A stretch of 64,000 nt of DNA from positions 3,038,001 through 3,102,000 of the forward strand of contig OY969772.1 in assembly GCA_963702935.1 (NCBI GenBank). The letters run 5' to 3'. Position numbers and translations under genes: made by a program. The notes beneath the pieces are model-generated. The model was given only the letters and a program-made list of their open reading frames with translations. It was not told the origin of the DNA and did not search any database. The stretch is from DAOTWA01 sp963702935 (GTDB lineage Bacteria; Chloroflexota; Anaerolineae; Anaerolineales; Anaerolineaceae). Positions 16,433 to 25,385 of the stretch are shown here, piece after piece; position 1 is the first letter of the stretch; every line of letters starts with the position of its first letter.

Positions 16433-17600
16433 TAAAGGTTCTCCCTTCGTTGAGATCGCGCTCTTCCGAAGAGCGCGCCACGCTCATGATGATACCGATA
16501 CCGGCCAGCGAAGCCACCAGGTTCGAGCCGCCCGCGCTGATCAGCGGCAGGACGTTGCCCGCTACGGGAAGCAGGCCGACGATCACGGTCATGTTGATCA
16601 ATGCCTCGACGGCGACCCAGGCGGTAAAGCCGCCGGCCAGGAGGGCGCCAAGCTGGTCCGGCGCATGGCGGGCGATCTTCATGCCACGCCAGATGAAGGT
16701 GATGTATAAGATCACCACGAAAGCCGCGCCGAGCAGGCCGGTCTCCTCGGCGATCACGGCAAAGATGCTATCCGTGGGCGGGACGGGCAGGCCGGTGAAT
16801 TTGGTGTCTGCCCGGCCGATACCGACGCCGAACACGCCGCCCTTGACCACGGCTTCCAGGGAGCGGCGCACCTGGTAAGAAGCATTGATGGGGTTGTGCA
16901 GGCCGTCCAGATAGCTGCCCAGGCGCGCGTTGCCGGTAGGGCTGATCTTGACCACCACCCAACCGAGCACCAGGGCCACGACCACCACCATGATGATCTG
17001 GCGCCAGTCGCCGCCGGCCATGAAGAAGAGCAGGCCGCCCAGGATCATCACCGTGGCTGCCGCGCTCAGGTCGGGCTGAAGCATGATCAAGCCCCCGGTA
17101 ACACCCAGGATGGCAGCCATGGGGAGCAGCCCAAAAGTGAACTTATTGAGCTTGTCCTGCTTGGAATAAAGCCAGTAGGACAGGTAAATGATGGTGACCA
17201 GCTTGGCAAGCTCGGAAGGCTGGAGTGAGCCGTTGAAAATGGAGCGCACGGCGCCCAGGCGAACATCGTTGACCCACAACACGACCAGCAACAGGATCAG
17301 CGTCCCGCCCATCATGGGGATGAGGATGCGGCGGAAGCGATGATAATCCACCAGGTAAAGGCCAACAGCTACCACCAGGCCCAGGCCGAGCATGAGCAAC
17401 TGGTGGGTAAAGATGTAGCTGGAGGAGCCATTGACTTGCAGCGAGAAGTCCCAACTGGCCGAATACAGCATCAGCAGCCCAAAAACGATCAACGTGATCA
17501 CCACTAACAGCAAGGGAACGTCGAGGCGCAATCGCAAAGACCGCTGGGTGATGACCGCAGACGCCGGTTTTGCCTGGTTTACGAAAGTTCCTTCACCCAT
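16353..17600 (-). CDS. ftsW: Peptidoglycan polymerase FtsW (SEDS family)
   Basis: Polytopic SEDS glycosyltransferase that polymerises lipid II at the septum with its class B PBP partner. Ten hydrophobic segments are visible. Family motifs include GGTLILLLVVLWVNDVRLGA, the PSELAK loop (SLQPSELAKLVTII), LQPDLSAAATV, the GVGIG loop, PTDSIFAVIAEETGLLGA and the final LPLISAGGSNL. The frame runs 80 bases into murG with a basic, low-quality tail. One extra G in gaaggg would end the protein with NEGENL and a TAG touching the murG GTG (16432), the usual tight spacing. The start overlaps murD by 22 bases. Confidence 0.95.
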   Translation of the reverse strand: MGEGTFVNQAKPASAVITQRSLRLRLDVPLLLVVITLIVFGLLMLYSASWDFSLQVNGSSSYIFTHQLLMLGLGLVVAVGLYLVDYHRFRRILIPMMGGTLILLLVVLWVNDVRLGAVRSIFNGSLQPSELAKLVTIIYLSYWLYSKQDKLNKFTFGLLPMAAILGVTGGLIMLQPDLSAAATVMILGGLLFFMAGGDWRQIIMVVVVALVLGWVVVKISPTGNARLGSYLDGLHNPINASYQVRRSLEAVVKGGVFGVGIGRADTKFTGLPVPPTDSIFAVIAEETGLLGAAFVVILYITFIWRGMKIARHAPDQLGALLAGGFTAWVAVEALINMTVIVGLLPVAGNVLPLISAGGSNLVASLAGIGIIMSVARSSEERDLNEGRTFSAVVDLRRGDRRRGVSRPRRSPGHRE

Positions 17601-18961
17601 TTTACAAACCTTTCTCCACGCTCTTCAAAATCCTTGAATTCGTCGTAACTGGTTCCGCCGGGGGAGAGCAGTACCACGTCCCCGGGCTGGACGACCTCGG
17701 CGGCGGCCCGGACGGCCTCGCGCAGGTGCGAGCAGCGCGTAACGGTAAAGGGGCGTTTTCCCGGCTGCTGCGGGCCAACCGCGCCCAGGATCAGGCCGGC
17801 GGCTTCGCCAAACACGACCAGGTGGTCGACCCGCTCGTGGACCAGGGCCGCGAAGGTGTCCCAGGGCAAATTCTTGTCTCGCCCTCCGGCCAGCAGCACC
17901 AGTGGCTCACTGAAGGAGTGAATGGCAGCCATGGAGCGCTCTGGAGCCGTGGCGATGGAATCGTTGTACCATTCGGCCCCGCCCCACGCGGCGATGCGTT
18001 GCAGGCGATGCGGCACGCCGCCGAAATCCTTGACGCCGGCCAGCATGGCCTGCGGAGACAGCCCGGCTGCGTGCGCAATCGCGCAGGCCGCCAGCACGTT
18101 GAGCAAATTGTGAGTGCCGCGCAAGCGGATCTCAGCGGCCGGCATCACCGGGAGGTCCGTCTCGCCGGCCCTCAAGAACAGCGTCCCGGCATCCAGATAG
18201 GCGCCGTCGACCCCTTCGAGCGGCTCGGAAAGGCTGAAGGTGACCAGGCGGCCGCGAACTTTTTCGGCCAGCGCCCAGGCGCCCAGGTCTTCCCTACCCA
18301 GCACGGCCACGTCCTGCGGGGACTGGAAGGCCAGGATGCGGGCCTTGGCGGCGGTGTAGGCTTCCATCGTCCCGTGCCGGTCGAGGTGGTTGGGGGTGAC
18401 GTTCAGCACGGCCGCCACGTTGGGCGAGAGGCTCATCTGCTCCAGTTGGAAGCTGGAAAGCTCCAGGATGGCCAGGTCATCCGGCTTCATCTCATCCAGT
18501 TGCGCGATGAGGGGGTTGCCGATATTGCCGCCCACCCAGGCCCGGCGCGAGCTGCCCAGGCCGGCCTGGGCCATGCGCCCCACCAGGGTGGTGGTGGTGG
18601 TCTTCCCGGCCGAGCCGGTGATGCCAACCGTGGGGCAGGGCACTTCTTCCATGAAGATCTGTGAATCGTTCGAAAGCGTGACGCCGCGCCGCACGGCTTC
18701 GGCGATGATGGGCAGCTCCAGGGGCACGCCCCCTGAGATGCACACCAGATCGACCTGCTCCAGGGCCTGCAAGGGGTGCCCGCCGGTGACCCAGGTGATG
18801 GGCAAACCGGCCAGCGCGGCCTGGGCCTCTTGGAGCTGAGCGGCAGGACGCTGATCGTTGAGCACAACTCTGGCCCCACGCCCGGCCAGATAGCGCGCCA
18901 GGGCCTGCCCCTGACGGGCAGCCCCAAGGATCAAAACGCGGCGTCCATCCCAGCTTGTCAT
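17579..18961 (-). CDS. murD: UDP-N-acetylmuramoylalanine--D-glutamate ligase
   Basis: Adds D-Glu to UDP-MurNAc-L-Ala. The N-terminal Rossmann domain reads VLILGAARQGQALARYLAGRG, the P-loop is GITGSAGKTTTTTLVG (about residue 115), and NVTPNHLDRHGTMEAYTAAKARI carries the Mur ligase HLDRH motif. VEWYNDSIATAPERSMAAI-like sequence (AEWYNDSIATAP) marks the C-terminal domain, ending LLSPGGTSYDEFKDFEERG. At 460 residues it is normal. It starts 3 bases after the mraY stop and overlaps ftsW by 22 bases. Confidence 0.97.
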   Translation of the reverse strand: MTSWDGRRVLILGAARQGQALARYLAGRGARVVLNDQRPAAQLQEAQAALAGLPITWVTGGHPLQALEQVDLVCISGGVPLELPIIAEAVRRGVTLSNDSQIFMEEVPCPTVGITGSAGKTTTTTLVGRMAQAGLGSSRRAWVGGNIGNPLIAQLDEMKPDDLAILELSSFQLEQMSLSPNVAAVLNVTPNHLDRHGTMEAYTAAKARILAFQSPQDVAVLGREDLGAWALAEKVRGRLVTFSLSEPLEGVDGAYLDAGTLFLRAGETDLPVMPAAEIRLRGTHNLLNVLAACAIAHAAGLSPQAMLAGVKDFGGVPHRLQRIAAWGGAEWYNDSIATAPERSMAAIHSFSEPLVLLAGGRDKNLPWDTFAALVHERVDHLVVFGEAAGLILGAVGPQQPGKRPFTVTRCSHLREAVRAAAEVVQPGDVVLLSPGGTSYDEFKDFEERGERFVKWVKELS

Positions 18962-18964
18962 CGT

Positions 18965-19957
18965 TTATACCAGCGCAATCGCGACCCCTAACATGGCGAA
19001 GAGTAGGCTAACCAACCAGAAACGCTGCACCACCTGCGTCTCACTCCATCCCAGCAGCTCAAAGTGGTGGTGGAGGGGGGCCATCTTGAACAGGCGCTTC
19101 CCGTGCGTCCACTTGAAATAACCGACCTGCAAAACCACGCTCATCAGCTCGCTGACGGGGATGATGGCGATGATGGGCAGGATCAACCACTGCCCCGTCA
19201 TGAGGGCTACCACGCCCAGGGTGGCGCCGATGGCCAGGGATCCGGTGTCGCCCATGATCAGCTCGGCGGGATGCACGTTGAACCACAGGAAACCGAACAT
19301 GGCGCCCACCAGGGTGAAGCAAAAGCGGCCCAGGAATACCTGCCCTTGTAAAAGAGCGATCCCACCGATAGCGGCAAAAGCGGTGGCCGAGATCAGACCG
19401 GCCAGACCATCCAGGCCGTCGGTGAAGTTCACCGCGTTAGACATGCCCACGATGATCACCACCGCCAGAGGGATGTAAGCCGGGCCCAGGTCGAGGACTT
19501 CCTGGATGCCCGGCCAGATCAATTGTGGCACATCCAGCACGTAGCGCAAGGCGAGGGCGATGGCGATGGCAAAGAGCACCTGGAAGAAGAATTTGGTGCG
19601 GGCGCGCATCCCCAGGCCGCGACGCGGACCGCGGATGCCTTCCCAATCATCGATAGCGCCGAGCAAGCCAAACCCTAACATGCAGATCAACGGCACGATG
19701 ACCGAGCGTCCTAAAACGTTCAGGCCCAACAAAGAAGCCGCGTTGAGCAGGATGGTCAGGACCACTACCGGGCCGATGATCATCACCCCACCCATGGTAG
19801 GCGTTCCCATTTTGGTAAAGTGCCGCTCAGGCCCTTCCACGCGGATCACCTTGCCGACGCGGAAATGACGCAGGATGCGCAGCAAAGGCCCGCCCCAGAT
19901 TACCGTGGTCATAAAGCTCAGGCCGCTCAAGGCCAGGGCCAGTGAAGATTTTTTCAT
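18965..19957 (-). CDS. mraY: Phospho-MurNAc-pentapeptide-transferase
   Basis: Integral membrane enzyme that links phospho-MurNAc-pentapeptide to undecaprenyl phosphate, giving lipid I. About ten membrane segments are visible. Active-site landmarks are KMGTPTMGGVM near residue 50, LGAIDDWEG (the paired aspartates), NFTDGLDGLAG, MGDTGSLAIG and the metal-side motif FKMAPLHHHFE. The 330-residue length is normal. The start overlaps murF by 4 bp, and murD follows after 3 bases. Confidence 0.97.
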   Translation of the reverse strand: MKKSSLALALSGLSFMTTVIWGGPLLRILRHFRVGKVIRVEGPERHFTKMGTPTMGGVMIIGPVVVLTILLNAASLLGLNVLGRSVIVPLICMLGFGLLGAIDDWEGIRGPRRGLGMRARTKFFFQVLFAIAIALALRYVLDVPQLIWPGIQEVLDLGPAYIPLAVVIIVGMSNAVNFTDGLDGLAGLISATAFAAIGGIALLQGQVFLGRFCFTLVGAMFGFLWFNVHPAELIMGDTGSLAIGATLGVVALMTGQWLILPIIAIIPVSELMSVVLQVGYFKWTHGKRLFKMAPLHHHFELLGWSETQVVQRFWLVSLLFAMLGVAIALV

Positions 19958-21376
19958 GAACCAGACTCCAATGCGGCTACGATGCGATCCATGCGCATCC
20001 CGTGCGACCCCTTCACCAGGACGACATCTCCCGCATTCAGACGTTTGCCCAAATAGTCGATGGCCTGCTCGGTGGTGTCCATCCAGGTGATGGCAGAGCC
20101 GGGCATACCGGCCTGGGAAGCAGCCTTGGCGATCAGGCGCGCGCGCTCACCCACGGCGACCAGCTCCTGGGCGATCTCGGCAGCGCGCACGCCTACCATC
20201 TCGTGGCCTTGTTTTTCATAAATCCCCAGCTCCAGCATGTCTCCTAAAACGGCCACTTTACGGCCCTCCATCTCGCCCAGCAGATTGAGGGCGGCCAGGG
20301 TAGATTCGGGGCTGGCGTTGTAGGTGTCGTCCAGAAGCAAGGCGCCGTTCTCGGTGTGGACAGCGACCAGCCTCAACTGGGTGTGCCCGCTGGTCAGCCC
20401 GGAGATGATCTCCTGCCAGGTGAGGCCGTCCACCAGGCCGACGGCGGCAGCGCGCAAGGCGGTGTGCACGGAGTGCCGCCCGATGAGGGGGACGCGCATG
20501 TGCAGGACTTCGTTGCGGAAGTGCAGCCTGAAGCGGATGCCTTCCAGCCCCAGGCCCTCGATCCCATCCGCCCACAGATCGGCCTGAGGATCCAGGCCGT
20601 AATAGAGCACGCGCGCCTGGGTTTGTTGCGCCATGGGGCGCACCCAGGGGTCGTCGAAGTTCAAGATGGCGACCCCTTGTGGAGCAGGGGGCAAGGCCCG
20701 TACCAGCTCGGCCTTGCCGCGAGCGATGTCGGCCTGAGTGCCGGCCCGCTCGGCGTGGACGGTGCCCACGTTGGTAACCACGCCGATCTGGGGCTGGGCC
20801 AGGTCGCACAAGAAGGCGATCTCACCGGGAACGTAAAAGCCCATTTCCAGCACGGCGCGTTGATAGCCGCTGCTCAATTGCAGCAGGGTCAAGGGCAGGC
20901 CGATCTCGTTGTTCAGGTTGCCCGGGTTTTTCAAGGTGCGGTAACGCTGGCCGAGCACTTCGGCCACCAATTCCTTGGTGGTGGACTTGCCCACGCTGCC
21001 GGTGATGCCGACCACGCGCAAGCTCAGCTTGCGCCGCCAGAAATGGGCAATTGCCTGAAGAGCCTTCAGACTGTCTTCCACCAGCAAGCAGAACGGCACG
21101 CCCGGCAGCGACAGGCCAGACGGATCGAAGCCCGCGCGCAGGTCGAGGATGGGGAACAGCCCCGAAACGTCGCGCTGCACGAGCGCCAGGCCCGCGCCGC
21201 GATGGAAGGCGTCGCCGACGTAATTGTGCCCATCCACGCGCTCGCCCGGCAGGGCCACGAACATGGCCCCGGGGATGACCTGGCGCGAGTTCGACAGCGG
21301 CCTCGCTGATCACCATGCCGGCCCGTTCGGGGCGATAGCCTGTCAAAGCTTCGAGTACGTCTGCCAGAGTGAGCAC
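19954..21376 (-). CDS. murF: UDP-MurNAc-tripeptide--D-Ala-D-Ala ligase (frameshifted in this sequence)
   Basis: Adds D-Ala-D-Ala to complete the pentapeptide. The start GTG 21376 (gagga upstream) begins MLTLADVLEALTGYRPE, then the frame breaks near 21290. Dropping one A (gtcgaactc to gtcgactc) gives VDSRQVIPGAMFVALPGERVDGH and joins the long second frame. That frame has the P-loop GITGSVGKSTTKELVAEVL, NNEIGLPLTLL, VLEMGFYVPGEI and the C-terminal LLDDTYNASPESTLAAL with VLGDMLELG. The repaired protein is about 473 residues. It follows the PBP gene after 12 bases and overlaps mraY by 4. Confidence 0.92.
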
Positions 21377-21388
21377 AGGATTATTTCC

Positions 21389-23167
21389 TCATTGCCCTTC
21401 CGTGGGTGCGATCGGCTCGGTGGGCGGAATGTTCATCAGGACGACTAATTTCTTGACTACGTCGCTAAAGACGGGCGAGGCGACAACGGAACCCCATTCT
21501 GAAGCGGTCGGTTTTTCCAGCCAGACGTACACCAGGAACTGGGGGTCGTCGGAAGGTCCCCAGCCCACGAAAGAGGCGTTGGTCAGGCTGCTGGTATAAC
21601 CGTACTCGGTGGGGATCGAGGCGGTGCCGGTCTTGCCGGCCACTTTATAGCCGGGCACCAGGGCCGTGGAAGACTCTCCTTGCAGGGATTGGGTGAGCAT
21701 GGCGGTGAGAGTGTGGGCGGTCTCAGCGCTGATGGGTGTGCCGACCACCTGGGGGGGAGTATTATACTGCCGCCCGTTATCCACCATGGCCTTGAGGATG
21801 TGAGGGGCCATCATCTTGCCGTCGTTGGCCACCGCGCCCACCGCCATCACCATCTGGATCGGGGTGACGGCGACGCCCTGGCCGAAAGCGTTGGTGCCCA
21901 GATCGACGGGGAACCACTGGCCGTCGCCGGGGAGCCGCAGGGGGTAATTGACCTCGCCGGCCAGGTCGATGCCGGTCTTCTGGCCGATGCCGAACGCCTG
22001 CAGGTAATCGTAGAATTTCGTGGGGCCAAGCTGGGTGGCGACCCACGCCAGGCACACGTTCAGGGAGTGCTGCATACAGCCGAGCATGGTCTGTGGACCC
22101 CAGGCGCCGCCATCCCAGTTGTGGATGTAGAAACCGCCGATCTCGAAGGAGCCGGTATCCAGGAAGGGAGTGTCCGGCTTGACCGCGCCGGCGTCCAGGG
22201 CTCCGGCCATGGTCAACACCTTGAAGACCGAGCCTGGCTCGTAGGTCTCGCTGACAGCGCGGTCGAAGGGAGTGGGGTCGGGGAAGACTTCAGAATAGTT
22301 CCAGTATTGGTTGAGGTCCATACGAGGCGTGGTGGCCATAGCGAGGATCTCGCCGGTCTTAGGGTTACTAACGATAATGGTGCCGGAGACAGAGCCGGTA
22401 TCTTTAACGGCCTTATCCAGGATCTGTTCGACTGAAGCCTGGATCTCGCGGTCGATGGTAAGGATCAGGCTCGCGCCCGGCGGCACATCCGGGGTAGCCT
22501 GCACCAGGTTGGGATCGAAAGGCACCCACACTTGCTGAGGCGTGCCTGCCAAAAGGTCATTATACTTCTCTTCTACGCCAAAATACCCGTGACCGGTATT
22601 GCGGTCCAGGTAGGGATAGAAGCCAATCACGTTGGAGGCCAGCGACCCTTCGGGGTAGCTGCGCTTGAGGTGGGGCGTCCAGGTCAGGCCGGACAGGCTG
22701 GGCGGTTTTTGGCCTTTGCTCCCACTGGAAGGCTGATTTTCATACTGTTTCTGGAGCGCGGCGATCTGGTCGATCTGCTCCTTGGTGACGAAATCGACCA
22801 GCATGGCGTACTGGGATTTGCCCTCGACGTAAGGCAGGCTGGCCGCCGCCAGCACCTTGGAGTAGTCGGCGCCCACCACCGAATTCAGGGTGGCGGCGAT
22901 GGTTTCGGGGTTGGTCACGGATTGCAGGTCTGCGCCGACCTCATAGACGGTTTCATTGCCGGCCAGCAAGTGGCCCCAGCGGTCGTAGATGCTGCCGCGT
23001 TCCGGGTAGATGGTCTCCGTCTGGCCTTCGTAGAGTTGGGCCTGCTTGCGCAGGTCCTCGGCGGTGGTGCTGGCCTGAATGCGCCCCATCTGGAAGACGA
23101 TCAATACCCCTACCAAAGAAAAAACCAGCCCGAGAAGGCTGTAGCGGGAGGAGAAGGGATTATTCAT
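21389..23167 (-). CDS. ftsI: Class B penicillin-binding protein (FtsI/PBP2-like)
   Basis: Septal transpeptidase that works with FtsW. One N-terminal membrane anchor (YSLLGLVFSLVGVLIVFQMG), a dimerisation domain with ERGSIYDRWGHLLAG near residue 60, and a transpeptidase domain with the three catalytic motifs: SVFK (EPGSVFKVLTMAGAL), SLN (QHSLNVCLAWV) and KTGT (VAGKTGTASIP). At 592 residues it has the size of division PBPs; no PASTA repeats follow. It overlaps the ftsL-like gene by 4 bp. Next in the operon is murF; murE, usually found here, is absent. Confidence 0.93.
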   Translation of the reverse strand: MNNPFSSRYSLLGLVFSLVGVLIVFQMGRIQASTTAEDLRKQAQLYEGQTETIYPERGSIYDRWGHLLAGNETVYEVGADLQSVTNPETIAATLNSVVGADYSKVLAAASLPYVEGKSQYAMLVDFVTKEQIDQIAALQKQYENQPSSGSKGQKPPSLSGLTWTPHLKRSYPEGSLASNVIGFYPYLDRNTGHGYFGVEEKYNDLLAGTPQQVWVPFDPNLVQATPDVPPGASLILTIDREIQASVEQILDKAVKDTGSVSGTIIVSNPKTGEILAMATTPRMDLNQYWNYSEVFPDPTPFDRAVSETYEPGSVFKVLTMAGALDAGAVKPDTPFLDTGSFEIGGFYIHNWDGGAWGPQTMLGCMQHSLNVCLAWVATQLGPTKFYDYLQAFGIGQKTGIDLAGEVNYPLRLPGDGQWFPVDLGTNAFGQGVAVTPIQMVMAVGAVANDGKMMAPHILKAMVDNGRQYNTPPQVVGTPISAETAHTLTAMLTQSLQGESSTALVPGYKVAGKTGTASIPTEYGYTSSLTNASFVGWGPSDDPQFLVYVWLEKPTASEWGSVVASPVFSDVVKKLVVLMNIPPTEPIAPTEGQ

Positions 23168-23637
23168 GGCAGCACCTTGCCTTGCTGTTGGGCGGCTCGC
23201 GTGAGACCTTCAAATAGCCAATCCCATAAGGACTGCGTGTAAGTAGATTGAATGATCGGCGGGCTGACCATGCCGGGGCCGGGAGGGGGAGCTAAGACGG
23301 CCGGCTCCCGGTCGACGTTCACGGGCACGTTTACGTAAAGGATGCTGCCCGGGTCGAGAGGCTGGAAACCCAGGGCTTCGGCCCGTTTTTCCATCACGGA
23401 GGCGGAGGTCAACAGAGCAAGCTGAGTTTGCAAGTCGGCGATATTACGCTGTACCTGGTCGCTCTGGTTTCCCAATTGCTGGATGTCGCGCCCATAACTC
23501 GAAGCGCGAGCCGATATGTTCAGGTAGATCCCTGCGACGAGCGCCACCGTGATCAGGCCAAGCAAAAACAGGCCGATCCATTGCAGTTGGACGCGCCAGG
23601 GAGCTTGTCGGTAGGCTTGCACAAAATGGTTGGTCAT
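23164..23637 (-). CDS. FtsL-like septum formation protein
   Basis: Short bitopic protein placed where ftsL belongs, between rsmH and the septal PBP. After about 18 cytoplasmic residues comes one membrane segment (WIGLFLLGLITVALVAGIYL), then a coiled-coil-like stretch (RDIQQLGNQSDQVQRNI and onward) and a short motif AEALGFQPLDPG, the Ala-Gly-Phe segment often seen in FtsL/DivIC proteins. A Pro-rich tail follows. I use ATG 23637; a TTG at 23652 is possible. FtsL-type sequences diverge strongly, so the call rests on position, topology and size. Confidence 0.7.
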   Translation of the reverse strand: MTNHFVQAYRQAPWRVQLQWIGLFLLGLITVALVAGIYLNISARASSYGRDIQQLGNQSDQVQRNIADLQTQLALLTSASVMEKRAEALGFQPLDPGSILYVNVPVNVDREPAVLAPPPGPGMVSPPIIQSTYTQSLWDWLFEGLTRAAQQQGKVLP

Positions 23638-23735
23638 AGCATTAACTGTCAATTCCCTAACACTATTCTGGTTGAAGCGGATCAGAGGATGTCCTCAATG
23701 AACACACAAGGATTCCCTTGCAACCTTCATGCCAG

Positions 23736-24656
23736 TTAAATCTTTTCCGCGACCCTTAACCGCGCACTTCGGGCTCGCATATTCTGTTGTGTCTCTTCGA
23801 TGGCCGGCTTCACGACGTGCCGGCTGATCTCTCTGATGGTGGCTGTGTGACCGCAAGTGCAAACCGGCTGCTCTGGCGGGCAGATGCAATCCCGGCTCTC
23901 TCGATGGAAGTACTGCTTGACGATGCGGTCTTCCAACGAATGAAATGCGATCACGGCTAGTCTTCCCCCTGGCGCCAGGCTGTCTACAGCTTTGGGCAAG
24001 AATTCTTCCAAAGACTGGAGCTCCTGGTTGACGGCAATGCGCAAGGCTTGAAAAGTGCGCGTTGCCGGATGGATGCGTCCACTGCGCTCCCCACTGGCTC
24101 GAGCAACGACCTCGGCCAGCTCGCGGGTGGAGGCCAGGGGACGGGCTTGCACGATGGCTCGCGCTACCCGCCGTGCGTGATGTTCTTCGCCATAACGCCA
24201 GAGTAAGTCAGCCAGGTCTGCTTCGGACAGGGTGTTCACCAGGTCGGCGGCCCGCAGCGGATTGCGCGGATCGAAGCGCATGTCTAACGGGCCTTCCTGC
24301 TGGAAAGAGAAGCCTCTCTCAGCGGTATCCAACTGCATCGAAGAGACACCCAGGTCGACCAAGATTCCCTGTAGGTCGCTCCAGCCCAGACGGGCGATCT
24401 GTTCCGGCAGCGTGGTGTAAGATGCCTGCATCAGAACGGCTCGCTCGCCATAGACAGACAGGCGCTGGCTTGCCAGCGCCAGCGCCTGAGGATCGACATC
24501 CAATCCAAGCAGTCGTCCATCGGGCTGGCTGGCCTCCAGAATGCCCCAGGCGTGCCCCCCGGCACCCACGGTGCCGTCCACATATCTCCCAGGGCTTTTC
24601 GGGCGTAGTGCGAGTATAATCTCCTGGTAAAGTACAGGAAGGTGCGGAACGCTCAT
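23736..24656 (-). CDS. rsmH: 16S rRNA (cytosine(1402)-N4)-methyltransferase
   Basis: SAM-dependent enzyme that methylates N4 of C1402 in the ribosomal P site. It opens HLPVLYQEIILAL, has the SAM motif YVDGTVGAGGHAWGIL, LLGLDVDPQALALA, LVDLGVSSMQLDTAERGFSF, GPLDMRFDP and the late VIAFHSLEDRIVKQYF. The 306-residue length is normal. It follows mraZ after 3 bases, the usual mraZ-rsmH pairing. Its partner RsmI is also in this window at 36668. Confidence 0.97.
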   Translation of the reverse strand: MSVPHLPVLYQEIILALRPKSPGRYVDGTVGAGGHAWGILEASQPDGRLLGLDVDPQALALASQRLSVYGERAVLMQASYTTLPEQIARLGWSDLQGILVDLGVSSMQLDTAERGFSFQQEGPLDMRFDPRNPLRAADLVNTLSEADLADLLWRYGEEHHARRVARAIVQARPLASTRELAEVVARASGERSGRIHPATRTFQALRIAVNQELQSLEEFLPKAVDSLAPGGRLAVIAFHSLEDRIVKQYFHRESRDCICPPEQPVCTCGHTATIREISRHVVKPAIEETQQNMRARSARLRVAEKI

Positions 24657-24659
24657 GCT

Positions 24660-25097
24660 TCAGCGGATGGTCAAGTCCAACGCAGCGAAGCGCTGGGCGT
24701 TGGTATCTGCGTCGTTGAGCATATCGCCCTGCGGCTGCCATTGAGCCGGCGACCAGATCTCGAAGAATTCACCCGCACCCACGACGATGGCGTTGTCGTT
24801 CAGATCGGCGGCCTGGCGCAAGTATTGCGGGATCAAGATGCGCCCGGCTTTATCCACCTCAACGAAGTTGGCGCTGGAAAAGATCAGGCGGCGCAGCAGG
24901 CGGGTGGTCGGATCGGTCATGTTCAGGCTGTTCACCCGGGTGGCCCAGGCCTCGAAGGCGGCCGGTGTGAGCACGATCAGATTCTTGTCAAACCCCTGGG
25001 TGAGGTAGGCGCCTTCCTCCAACGGCTCGCGGAAGCGGGCAGGAATGGTCAGGCGACCTTTATCATCGATGTTATGCTCGTAGCGACCCAGGAACAT
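24660..25097 (-). CDS. mraZ: Transcriptional regulator MraZ
   Basis: AbrB-like DNA-binding protein that forms a ring and controls the dcw operon. Two MraZ repeats are visible, starting FLGRYEHNIDDKGRLTIPAR (residues 2-21) and FVEVDKAGRILIPQYLR (about 78-94); the DxxGR signature occurs in both. The 145-residue length is normal. It is the first gene of the operon; GGAG lies about 12 bases upstream of the ATG. Three MraZ boxes lie in its leader. Confidence 0.96.
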   Translation of the reverse strand: MFLGRYEHNIDDKGRLTIPARFREPLEEGAYLTQGFDKNLIVLTPAAFEAWATRVNSLNMTDPTTRLLRRLIFSSANFVEVDKAGRILIPQYLRQAADLNDNAIVVGAGEFFEIWSPAQWQPQGDMLNDADTNAQRFAALDLTIR

Positions 25098-25145
25098 TTG
25101 TTCTGTTTCTCCGGTTAATTATGGAACGCCGGGTATGCCGGCGCT

Positions 25146-25170
25146 CCACTTTTTCCCACTTTCTACCACT
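25146..25170 (-). promoter_or_regulatory. MraZ boxes (three direct repeats)
   Basis: On the minus strand the leader contains AGTGGTAGAA, AGTGGGAAAA and AGTGGAGCGC in direct succession, giving AGTGG every 10 bases (plus-strand ccact at 25146, 25156 and 25166). This matches the repeated (A)GTGG-type boxes bound by the MraZ ring in other bacteria. They lie just after the predicted transcription start, so MraZ would repress its own operon. Confidence 0.8.
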
Positions 25171-25179
25171 TGTGAACAC

Positions 25180-25208
25180 AGTATAAATCAATTAATCCCA
25201 AATTGCAA
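25180..25208 (-). promoter_or_regulatory. Sigma70-like promoter of the dcw operon
   Basis: TTGCAA (25208-25203), a 17-base spacer, and TATACT (25185-25180) on the minus strand. The start of transcription would be near 25173, immediately before the MraZ boxes and about 75 bases before the mraZ start codon. Confidence 0.8.
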
Positions 25209-25262
25209 GTAGGATATCCACTATTCTGTCCACCGCCGGGAAGCTTACAGAATTGAAAGAAT

Positions 25263-25382
25263 CCCCCTCAGCGAGGGGGCAAGAGCCGCCTTCTCTCTCG
25301 TCCGGGCCTTACTCCCTCTCCCACTGGGAGGAGGTCGGGGGAGGGCCGCTTCCCGCATGGGAAAGACCTCGCCCTGGCGAGG
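25263..25382 (-). terminator. Hairpins after mutM
   Basis: Two inverted repeats downstream of the mutM stop: cctcgcc / ggcgagg (25367-25373 with 25376-25382) and ccccctc / gaggggg (25263-25269 with 25273-25279). The second is followed on the minus strand by ATTCTTTC. They separate mutM from the dcw promoter. Between them lies a run of purine/pyrimidine-rich sequence with no gene. Confidence 0.55.
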
Positions 25383-25385
25383 GGC

